A stretch of 44,269 bases of DNA from Elysia marginata (lineage: Eukaryota; Mollusca; Gastropoda; Plakobranchidae), in the NCBI GenBank assembly GCA_019649035.1, contig BMAT01009933.1, forward strand, positions 63,962 to 108,230, in the 5' to 3' direction. Shown here piece by piece: positions 1 through 10,900 of the stretch; position 1 is the stretch's first letter, and every line of letters starts with the position of its first letter. The notes below the pieces were generated by a model that saw only the letters and a list, made by a program, of their open reading frames with translations, was not told the DNA's origin and searched no databases. The position numbers were made by a program, and so were the translations under genes.

Positions 1-735
1 AGTAGCCTACAGTACTACAGTATTAGTCATTAAAATTTCTTTCTTCTTAGAGACTAAAACTAAAAGTGCAAGTTGTTTGTCTCAATAATGTAGGCCTTCT
101 TGGAGTGTGAAATAAGGGCATATGGCTCATCTGCTTGCTGATGAGTTTTCAAAGCTATGGACATAAGTCTGAGAGAGAAGTGCCCAAGGTGACATATAAA
201 AAGCAGCCTATTTAAAACATGTAGGCCCTATCCCGGTAAAGTAAAGTTAAAACAAAAATCATGGGTTTTGACTCTACACCTGATTGCTTTGTGTTTAGTT
301 CTAAATTTGTATTTTGCCGTCTCTTGCATTACTGCTGTCATATTTCAATTGAAAAATATACATCCTGTTTGCCTCAATATCAGACATTGAGCTTTGATCC
401 AATAATTGTCAAGTGCAATAAAGCCTACAGCCACATTCTTGCAAACTTTTTCATGTTTTCAAATTTGTTTGGGTTAAAGAAATCTATATTTTTGTAAAGT
501 ATTACCTTGATATTTTGTACAGTTAAAGTATATAATTAATAGAATAAAATTTGTATTTCACCAATTTTGTAAAAAAGACTTTTTTTTCTTTTTTAACCAA
601 TTCTGTAAACAAGACTTACTTTCTTTAATATCTATGCATTCTCACCGCTCACCATTTGAAAATATTACTTAGTTTCATATAGGTCTACACAAGGATTCAT
701 TTAATTACAATTAAAAAATTTTAAGTTCTAAATAC

Positions 736-994
736 TGTAATCAGTTTCCCATACACCAGACAAGCTTAAGTGAAGAAAGAGCAGGGTCCTTATTTTTCAA
801 GCCCCTGCCACTGTGAGGTAGTTTGCCTTTGTTTTACTTGCCGTCTTTACTTTGCTGAGTCTCCGTACACCCAGCTACCCATTAAGTTCAGGATGGGTAC
901 AGGGGAGCAAATAAAGTTCTTGCCTGGACTGAGGATCAAACCCGCGACTTCTTGAGAAGTGGTCAACCATTCTACCAATTGTGCCATTGCTCTT
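736..994 (-). mobile_element. tRNA-headed SINE copy 1
   Basis: The minus-strand head carries an A-box-like TGGCACAATTGGTAG and B-box-like GGGTTTGATCC. Its body (acaggggagcaaataaag, gagcagggtccttattt, agctacccattaa) is shared with the split copy at 11160-12715, which defines it as a dispersed family. Boundaries are approximate. Confidence 0.65.
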
Positions 995-2189
995 TCATCT
1001 GTACTGTAAGGAGCTAAATATTTTAATTTTATGGCATGTATTGAGGTCAGGCCAAATGAGTTGAAAGTTGGAAATGTCTGAAAACGCCATTTGAAGGTTT
1101 ATTTTTTCTTCTTCTCTATCAACAAAGATTTAAATATCTTTCTTCAAAATCAAATAAACAAAATTTTTTAAAACTTTTGGTAGCTTAGAAAAATGTCTTG
1201 TTCAAAACATTCACGCTTCTGAGGGCAATATTTGCAATATCCGAGTCATTTAGCTGGTTGCAAGACAAATAACCTTTCTTCAACCAGGAAACAGGATGTA
1301 AACTTACATAAACTAAATTAACAAATCAAGCAAAAGGATTGTGAAAAAAAACCCCCAGAAAACAAAGCCATATAACAAAGCCACAATAATTGAGGTTGGA
1401 AATGGTGTATTAAGTGATAAACAAAGTATATTCATCAAGAACAACAGCATCTTTTCATCAGCATCATTTTTCCACACAATATCAATCATTGAAGTCGTCA
1501 AACTGTCATTCACTTTCTCAAACTTTCCAGGCACTTCAGATCAAGAAAATTTCATTATCTCACGTTGTTATACCTTAAATACAGTTGCTGCAAAGGTATC
1601 TAAATTTTCCTCAGCGTATCTCTCATTCTACACATACAGACTGAATATGTACACGTCTGTATCAAAATTCAAATTTCTATTACACCACCCTGCCTTTGGT
1701 ATCACAGACTGACGCCCAGAGACTGGTGAATACGCCGTCGATGATTGGAAAAAAAAATCCACCCATTTCAATCAAGGGTAGAAAACGTTTCACCAAAATT
1801 ATTATTCCATAAAAACAAATTTCATAGTTCCTCTTTCTATAAATCAAAGACCTAAAAAACATTTATTTAGGTCAACGGTGTTATTATGATTTGAGAGGAA
1901 TGCTTGCCTTGATTAAGAGGGGTTTTCTATGCTCTTTGAGCAATCAATTTGACAACAGCAGCAACCTTGTACTGATAAATACATTCTCATACTATCCTAC
2001 CTTGGGTCCTTTATATTATTATGCATGATTAGTTTTGTAAAGAATCACCTCTTTCCATAAAGCTCCATAAAGCCTCGGTCAGGCTCTGCGAGCTGAAAAG
2101 ACGAGACTTCTTATCTTATTGTCCTGTGCTTAGTGACTGATAGATTAGTTGATGTAACCCAGAACAAGGGATTTGTTTAATTAAAGTGA

Positions 2190-2653
2190 TATGTCGCTGT
2201 GACAAAAGGTCGTTTTGCAGAAAAGACAACTTTTGGTGCAGAATTATTTTACTCAGTGAACATTTCATTTCTTAAATGGTCCCATTTAATTCTAATAGTT
2301 CTAGCAGAAAGCAGTGGATCAATTGATGTTAAATCTGAAGTATTATAGATACTCTCAAGACTTGCATTATCAGTACAAAGTTCCTACTTTTTGAAATTCA
2401 TGTCAGAATCACCTGTGACTCAAAAAGTGTGACTTTTTTCATGTCAGAATCACTCGCGACATAATGGGTTCTGTGCTCTCTATATTGTGTTCTGTAAAAA
2501 TTATTTGTGTTCAAAATGTTGCATTCAGCCCATTACATATTTCAAGCAAGATTATTTGATATAGTTTTAGTTCTGAAACATTTTATTTAAGCTCAAAGCC
2601 TGACATGACATCACTCGTGACACGTCACACGACCTTTTGTCACAGGCACATAT
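2190..2653. mobile_element. inverted-repeat element (unclassified MITE-like)
   Basis: About 460 bp bounded by inverted copies of CTGTGACAAAAGGTCGT (left 2196-2212; right about 2628-2645), with weaker matches outwards (ATATGT). Internal copies of 'tcactcgtgac/tcacctgtgac' occur. No clear target duplication and no coding content. Confidence 0.4.
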
Positions 2654-4387
2654 ACTTTGCGAAGAGAGATTTGAAGTGCAGTGCGGTCCGCTTGAGTCAA
2701 AATGTTTGGGAACAGCCAATGCAGTTGGAAATATCAAAACTTCCAGTCAAGGGGAAGTTGACAAAGAAAAAAAAATCATTTGGGACACTAAAACAGATTG
2801 GAGTTATCAGGGTTTAAGTTTAAGTGAACTCCACTGTATAATGTATCAAGTCAAGCTCAAAATCAACAAGTTTTGCCTCCTCAAAGTCAAACTATAACAA
2901 AATGGGAAAAAAGGTTAAGCAAAAAAGAGTTTATGATAAATGTTTCACTGAACAGATAAAAAGTAATGACTTTTGTAGTTGCTATTTTATAACAGAAGGG
3001 AAAACTTAATTAATACATAGGCGAACATATGTTTTGGCCTGAGATAAATTTAAAGTAATGAAAGTGGCAACACTAGATTGTCTTTAAATAAACATAGGTG
3101 CTGTGGAGAAGATCTATGCTTACATGGTTAATAGAAGAAACCGGTTGTCTACAATGTATCAACGTAAATCAAGGTGTTGAGTCAACACAAGGTACTACTT
3201 GATAGAGAAAAATTAAAACAAGTGCATCACCTGAAACAGGCTTGTCAATAACATTGTTACGTAATTTTTATAAAGTTTTGATAAATACATTTCAATAGTC
3301 TCAATAACTAAAAAATTTGAAAATATATCTTTATGAACTTCAAAAATGGTAAAACACAAACAAACAAAAAACATTTAAATTTAAAATTACATGTTCGCAT
3401 CTTAGAATTTAAAGTTTTATAGGGAAATAAAATAATACAAAAAAAAAATAATCCCCTGAGTTGCCGTACCTCAGAATTTGGGACCAAAATGTTAAAAGAA
3501 GCAATGCATGACAGATGCCTGAAAAAAAAAAACGGCCCTCTGGATAGGGGTGGTCTGAGAAGATTTAAAATTATAATGGCTGACACAAAAGCAAAGTTGA
3601 TGCGTTGCACAAAACTGTTAAAACCTAATGACAAAATGTTAGATTTTTAAACTTTTGGCAATGAACAAACATTGTACCTTCCTTCTTATTTCACTTCATC
3701 CATATAAGTTTCAATGCAGAATAATTGAAACCAAAACATAATTTTACAAAGTAAACTAGAGTGTTATGACCATACAATTATAATGTTGTGTCACATTGTC
3801 GGGGTTGTTGGAGAATTTTAAATCAAACAAAAATTCACTCAGCTTTTGTTTCGGAACCGATTTTGATTATCCAAAAAGTAAAATTAATGGTTTGAAAAGT
3901 TTTCTCACATGCGCATACTATTAAAGCACTTTTAGAAGAAACAAACATTTAGCCTGCAATACATAACACACAATCAATGCAAATGGCATACTTTTATAAA
4001 CATCAACATTGGACACTTCATTAAAAAACAACATACAAATTTTTACTGTCACTGTATATTGTCCTACTTAGAAAAAACTTCCTAAGATTCTGTTCCTGCT
4101 TTACAAAACTTAAAAAAAAAAACACCCCCCCCTCCCCCTGATTTCTCAGAAATTTTCCTTATATTAATCAAACAAGTGACCTTCCAAGTTCAAAGAGCAG
4201 AGCTGTGACCAAAAACTAATAAAGAAACTTCACCTTTGACATTGTAAAGAGCTAGTTCTGAACAGGAACATTAAAATACAGTGGAATTTGCTTAGCTTGA
4301 AGTGAATGTACAGTGAAAACCTGATAATTTGAATTTTTTTCAAAATTTAAAAAAAAAGAAAGAAATTTGAATAAAGAGATAGAATCA

Positions 4388-4393
4388 TTTATT
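4388..4393 (-). terminator. candidate ZNF143 poly(A) signal
   Basis: AATAAA on the minus strand about 400 nt past the stop codon, followed by a T-rich stretch in the expected downstream position. It is the nearest canonical hexamer that I see. Other TTTATT motifs further left could serve instead. Confidence 0.4.
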
Positions 4394-4792
4394 TACTAAG
4401 CCTCTTCTCTTTTTAATTATTGATTATTTAGCACCTTAAATACATCATAGTGGTCAACTGTGTTTAGCTGCAATATCAACCCGTCCAATCATCTGTATAA
4501 AGCTATCAAAACATCCCATCATTTGTATAAGCTGGGATATTGCAAGCTGGATTTTGTGGGGAAACACATCCAATCAAGGTTGATTACAAGATCAAAGGAT
4601 GAAGTACCAACAGCCCAAAAACCCTGAATTCATTCACTATGAAAACCTAAGCACAAACTTAAACCTTTACTGAATGTCTTTATAGAAGCTTACACCATAC
4701 TTTCTAGTTCACACAAGCAGCATAGAAACAGAACTTGTACTACTGCAAATTTCTTCAAACCCCTGATTAACCTCCCACCCTTGAAAGTTAAA

Positions 4793-4996
4793 CTAATGTG
4801 TTAACTGAACAGCTGTAAGTCCAGCCGCTGTTAAGGTCGGCTTTGCATCCTCCTCGTCCCCAAACTCTGCAGTCTCTCCCAGTTCTGAGTCTCCCCTGCC
4901 CTGAGTGTCTGCGTTGCCGATAGCAAACTGAACACCTTGAGTCTGGTCTGATCCATCCGGAGCCTGCGACAGCATCTCTAACTGCTGGGCCAGTTG
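4793..4996 (-). CDS. ZNF143: ZNF143 terminal coding exon
   Basis: Encodes residues 746-812 and the TAG stop (4793-4795), 204 nt. The acceptor follows CTCTCTGCCCCTAG. It begins [15 protein letters not shown], probably extending a short amphipathic segment from the previous exon, then an acidic tail ([15 protein letters not shown]) and ends AVQLTH. The 3' UTR continues leftwards. Confidence 0.9.
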   Translation of the reverse strand, partial: QLAQQLEMLSQAPDGSDQTQGVQFAIGNADTQGRGDSELGETAEFGDEEDAKPTLTAAGLTAVQLTH

Positions 4997-7900
4997 CTAG
5001 GGGCAGAGAGAGAAAAGATTTATCGAAGTCTATGACCGTACATCTGATTTTTATAAAATGTATAGAATCTCAATCTAATTTGAAATTTTGTAATTTGAAC
5101 ATAAAAGTTGTACCGAAATTCAAGGAAAATAAAAAGTGGTATACAGGTCGTCCATCAAGTATTTGAATAGGAAATTTCCTTGTTTCGGATATAAACAAAT
5201 AAATCTTTAAAGTTCTTTTGCCTATTGACTTGAAAAATGAGGATGAGAGGGGCTGGAAGTGGGCATCACGCAGACAACACAGTGAGACCAGAGCTTGAAT
5301 TTACAAGAAAAAAAAACCTAGGAAATTCAATTCTGATACAGTCAACTGAGTAAAACCAAGCCACATGGCTCTTTTCTCTCTTACTTCCTGAATAAAAATT
5401 ATTCTCTTTTCTTTTTTTTTCACATTGACTGTATGGTTCGGTTGATTTGGTCTTTCAAAATAAAGTAACAATGCTGCTCAAGATGGCCCTGAGTGACTGT
5501 GCTTAATCAGTTGGACAGGATAAAAACTGGTCAGACATAGTGTAACCAAAAACAATTTTTACAGATCTAACTCGTATACAATATACTTCAATGGTCCTTG
5601 CCTGCAATACATGTATTTTGCCTGAAATCTTCTAACATTAGCGCACAAAAATGGTAAAGATGAGCACAACTGAAAACCAACACAAAACATAATTTGGGTT
5701 TGGAAAAAAAAAAGAAAGGTGCTATTATGTTAATCCACTCAACTTACCTGAAGAGCCTCTAGCTGGGTGGGATCTGTGACTACCAACACTTGCTGTCCGT
5801 TCTCAGTGAGAGCTAAACCTGTAAGGCCAGGAACACTCTGTAAACCATGCAAGCCCCCAAAGCCCTGGATATTCTGCTGTAACGTGACCAGGTTGGCTAT
5901 TTGTTGTTGTTGCTGTTGTTGTTGTTGCTGCTGCTGCTGTTGTTGTTGTTGCTGCTGCTGCTGAGACTGGCTGCTGTCACTGGCTTCCTCAGAGCTGGCT
6001 TCTATGGTGTTATTTGTAGTGGTTGTTGCGGTCATCACAGTGCTGGGATTGATGCTTTGCGTGAGGAGAACCATCTGTGAAAACAGACAAGAGTATTAAA
6101 TCACAGCAGGTGTATGGAAAATCTGTTGATACAAAGATTATCTATATCGCCCAGGTTGGGTATTCAAGAGTATTAAATCACAGCAGGTGTATGGAAAATC
6201 TGTTGATACAAAGACTATCTGTATAGCCCAGGTTGGGTATTTCAAAACAAAATTTAACTTTGCATTGTCCAAAAATCAAATAATCAGTATACTTTACATA
6301 TGAGAGATAAAATGCGTAATCTGAAGAGAGTTTAGAATGAAGCAAATATTCAAATCATTCAGATCCAAATTACGTGGACTCAGGACTGAGCTACAGTTTC
6401 ATTCTAGTGCATATGAGAGGAGCATCACCAGGAGACATTATTTGTTAGTGTTCAGTGAGATGATGGTAATATATATATGTGTGTTTGGAGTCAAACTCAA
6501 TTTGGAAAACCCACAGGACACAAAGCTTTACACAGTGAGGGAAAACTAGCATAAACTACTGTGAATTGAAAACATTTCTTATCTCAAATTAAGTTGAGGG
6601 AATCTGACACAAAATATCTTTTATCAAGCAGTATATAAAAGGAATAATATACTACAAGAGAGATAGGAAAAAGTTCAGTCCCATACAAGTCCTTTTTTAA
6701 TTTGCAAAAGTTTGCAGTATCTATTTTCTGTCAAAATTAAAAAATTACAAGAAAATATTTCTATTTAAAGGCAGTGGCAGCCAAAACTGTTTCTGTATAG
6801 GGCAACAAAAAAAATTTATCAACAAAAAACAGCACACTTGGGCTATTTTTTAATTTAGCCGGCTTTAGTTTCCTGAGCTCAAAATCTCAAAAGAGATAAA
6901 TTAGTACAACACTGATGCTCCTTTTTGCTTACTTTTTATCTGACTGGCTAGTTCAATTTGTAGGCTTAGACCAAAAATGATTTAAAACATGTGTGATATA
7001 AAAACAGCAACTAACCTGTGATCCATCATTGGCTTAAAATAAGTTTGAAACATGTGTAATATAAACATAGCAACGAACCTGTGATCCATCATTGACTTAA
7101 AATAAGTTTAAAACATGTGTGATATAACACAGCAACGAACATAACACAGCAACGAACCTGTGATCCGTCACTGGCATTGACTAGCAAATGACTCTGACCC
7201 CCTTGTGAAGAGGATTCCGCACTGACTGCCTCTGTCTTGATTAGTCGCTTCTTTTTAGCTGGAGGTTCCTGTGGTTCTGGAAACAAGGTGCAAAAAAAGG
7301 TACATTCAATCAGGTGGTAGCCTCAGAATTCAAATCTCTTAAGAATAAAATAATAAAGACATCAAATTAAGAGTACATGAGTCATACTCAAAGAAAAAGG
7401 TTTATTATTTCCTAAGCCACTGCTCAGTTCTATAGCACCTTCCTCCCCCCCCCCATCTTTGCATATGAGAAAAAAAAAATTATTCCATGGGTCATAAACA
7501 CCTCTGTGTGGGTCCTGGGATGGTAATTTTGAGCAGTGGGGTGTTCATCATAAAACTTTCATGCTTTGGAGAAGTAAAACTGCTAGTGATTAGAGGAAAA
7601 ACTTTCTCTTGGCCTCAATATACACTTCGAGTTAAGACATTTGAACTTCATAAATTTTGAGTTCAAATCTAACAAAGCTCAAGAGGAAAAAAGAAACCTC
7701 ACACGAGGACAACTTCAAACTATGAGAAATTTGAATTATCAGACATCCATTTTAGAGGTTTCCACTGTATTTAACTCACTGACTACCAGCTATTTGAACT
7801 CTGTCTATTCCCTGTGTACCAGCCATTTCGGAGGTATTTTTAAAAAATCACTGTGATTTTGCTATTAAAGTTTGACCTTTGGAATTTGTATCATGTTTAG

Positions 7901-10900
7901 TCAAGATAATAAAGATTCTAAGAAAACAAAAACTTTGAGTCAGTGTCAATTTTTTTTATTTTTTACAAAAAAAAACAAAAAAGGTAAATATTTCCTTTAC
8001 CTTTACCTTTGGCCTGACTAGGTTTGGCCCTTTTACCCTTTGGATGCTCATAATCGGGATCTATATCATCTTCAATAATGCTTTCAAACGCTATTTCATC
8101 ATCAGAGTCTAGAATCTAGGTCTAAGTTTGTCCGAAAAGAAATTTGTCAACAATCGATCTTGGAATCGGCTGAAGACTGCTAGCTGCTAGAGGTGTCGTA
8201 AAAATGCTCTCCTGCCGGTTGTATTCGTCCTAAATGAACTTCGTTTATATCATTCAAAAGCTAAGTGGCTATGCTAGCGGTTGCCGTAGCTTTCCCCGCA
8301 GCTGTTGTGATATTAACATAGGAAAAAAAAATTGCAAGCTGAATCTCACAGGGGTTGCGGGACTGGTATTCAGCCGTAAAAATAAAAATCCCGCAACGTT
8401 TGCGGGGAAAGTAGTCAGTGAGTTAAAACATTTTTAACAGTAACTCTGTTATATCTTTGACTACCACAAGTAAATCATGGGCCCTTGAAAGTACCTAGTA
8501 AATATCTTAGGATAGTTACAAGCAACATACATAAGCTATAGAAATAAAACTTATAGAAAAAGTCATGTAATATCACAATAAAAAAAACAATAGCATCAAA
8601 TCTTCATGAAAGTTGAAACCAATATTAAAAAAAAAAATCATATCCTTATCCAGTCACTAGTCTAAAACTGGTCATATTTCCAGACAGTTATTTCCATATT
8701 CATGTTTTTTAAAAAATGATTGAAAAACTGCAAAATGTAGAGTTTTGTAATTATGTGAAATTAGACAGGGAATCAGTGCTGGTACAAAAGCGTAGCTCAC
8801 CATTTTCTTGTGGCGATAAGGGCAGGGTTCCATCCTCTCCGTGTGCTGTTCGCTTGTGCATGGCTAAGGTGGAAATTTGGCGATATGTCTTACCACAGTG
8901 ACATGTGTATGGCTTGGTGTGTGTATGTACCACATGGTGCTTGTACAAACTGCTGTACTCTGTAAAACGCTTGCCGCAGCCTCGTATGTTACATACATAA
9001 GGTTTCTCCCCTAAAACACCCAAGCCAAAGAGATAAAAAATGTGTTTGATTTAAACAAAAGCTAAAAATCATACAAATATTTTTGAAAAGAAGATTATCC
9101 ATGTAGCCAGATAAATGTTTTTCATTTCCACTTACCAAATTTGCTTCTTATTTATTTTTACTCAAATAATACAGAAATACACAAGAACTTTTTAAACCTT
9201 TAAGTGGGAAAAATTAGAATTACAAAATTGAAAGACGAGTGAAGGACGTTAGTCTTTTAATGATCTTCAATAATAAACTCTTCCCTTTTAACAAGCTACA
9301 TGTATATAAATTAGAGCCAGCATAATTTGTAAAAACATTATTTCTGATGACAGCCTATGATTACCTTTTGGGAATGGGATAGAGCACAAAATTATCGTTG
9401 TTGCCTGCAAGCATTTGAGTTCAAAGAGGAATTTTGCATTCAGGAACGATAATTTAAGCTCTAATCTCATTGCCAATACCAATTACCATACAGCAAAAAA
9501 AAAAAAGTTAGATTCAGAGAAGAGTAAACAATAAAAAATACAAGTGATCTTATTAAGCAGAGACAGATATGATACTTTGGAAAATAAAGAGAATACTGAC
9601 CTGTATGTATTCTTATATGATTTTTGTAGTTTGTGGCTGATGCAAAAGCTCGGCCGCACCCTTCCACATCACATATGTAAGGCCTCTCCCCGGTATGGGT
9701 CCGTATGTGAACTTTGCGTATATTGGATGTGGTGAAGGACTGTGTACAACCCTCAAATGGACACTTGAATGGCCTTTCACCTTTAAAAAAACAACAGTTG
9801 ACAAGATCCTAATAAATTATGTTTAGTAGAAAAAGAGTACCTACTACCCATTCTTATTTAAACTCAGCACAAGCTGCCATATATGTTTTTACTAAAATTC
9901 ATTTAATTGCAACTAGGTGAATTTTTTTTGGAACATTACAATACATGAGTTTGGTATAAACAGCACCAAAGTTTGTTATTACAAAAAAATATACTGCTTT
10001 TCTACATTCAAGAAACAATATGATTAAACCAAACAAGAAAACCATGAGCAACGGTGGGCCTGGAATGAAACTGAAACACATTGAAACCCATATCAAAAGA
10101 TAATAGAAGATTTTGAACACTGCTCTTGCACTCATGCCTGTATTGCTGGTGCTGGTAACTAAATCCTACATACCCGTGTGGGTCCGGACGTGTTTCTGAA
10201 GATCACCAGAAGTTTTAAACGCCTTCTCACAACCTTTATCTGTGTAAGGGCAAGGGTATGGTTTCTCTCCTGTGTGAACTCTGTTGTGTGATTTGAGCCC
10301 ATAACCTGTGGCAAAACTTTTCCCACAGCCAGGAAACTCACATTGGAATGGCCGATCTCCTGTATGAGACCTTTCATGAACCTGAATGAAAAACAAAAAA
10401 GCAAAAACAGAGTCATTTACTTTTATACAGATATGCAGTGGAATTCACGAGAGGTCAACTCGCTTGAAGTCAACTCTTGGTTAAAGTCAACACTTTGCAA
10501 TGTTCCCGTTTTTTTCCTTCTTGACTTAAGTAACTTTATTCCACATTAAGTCAACAGCCTCGGACCTATTTCCGCTTATAGCCAACAACTCGAAGACAGA
10601 AAGAGATAGAGAGACTCCATATGGGTCTTGATAGAGACAAAGAGGTGGGTGGGTGGGCAATCTTTGTTTCCATTCATGATTCAAGACATTGTGTGCAACA
10701 CATGCTCAGCTGCCTCGGCCCACTGGCCTGGCAAGGGCTATCAGGGAGAGGGAGGGCTTGTACCGCTGGACAGGTTCTGTTTGGAGCAGTTCACTGATGA
10801 CTCTCCCACTCCTCCCCGCTTCACAACACCAGTCCAACAAATTTAATGTCAAACAAACACAGTATTTCTGTGCACACTCCTACGCATTTCATCCCTGTGT

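Larger units (their letters stand above)
1..4360. other. downstream flank of ZNF143, no gene seen
   Basis: AT-rich sequence with many homopolymers. It contains the SINE at 736-994 and the inverted-repeat element at 2190-2653. ATG frames here are short and not protein-like. The ZNF143 3' UTR may extend into its right edge. A pogo-like half-terminus (acagtggaatttgc) sits at 4279-4292. Confidence 0.6.

Noticed and set aside
1313-1712. Overlapping frames of 73 and 123 residues on opposite strands
   Set aside because: AT-rich chance frames with no protein-like features downstream of the ZNF143 3' end.
5767-5964. Plus-strand frame ending in about 20 cysteines
   Set aside because: It is the complement of the CAA/CAG glutamine tract in the ZNF143 exon.
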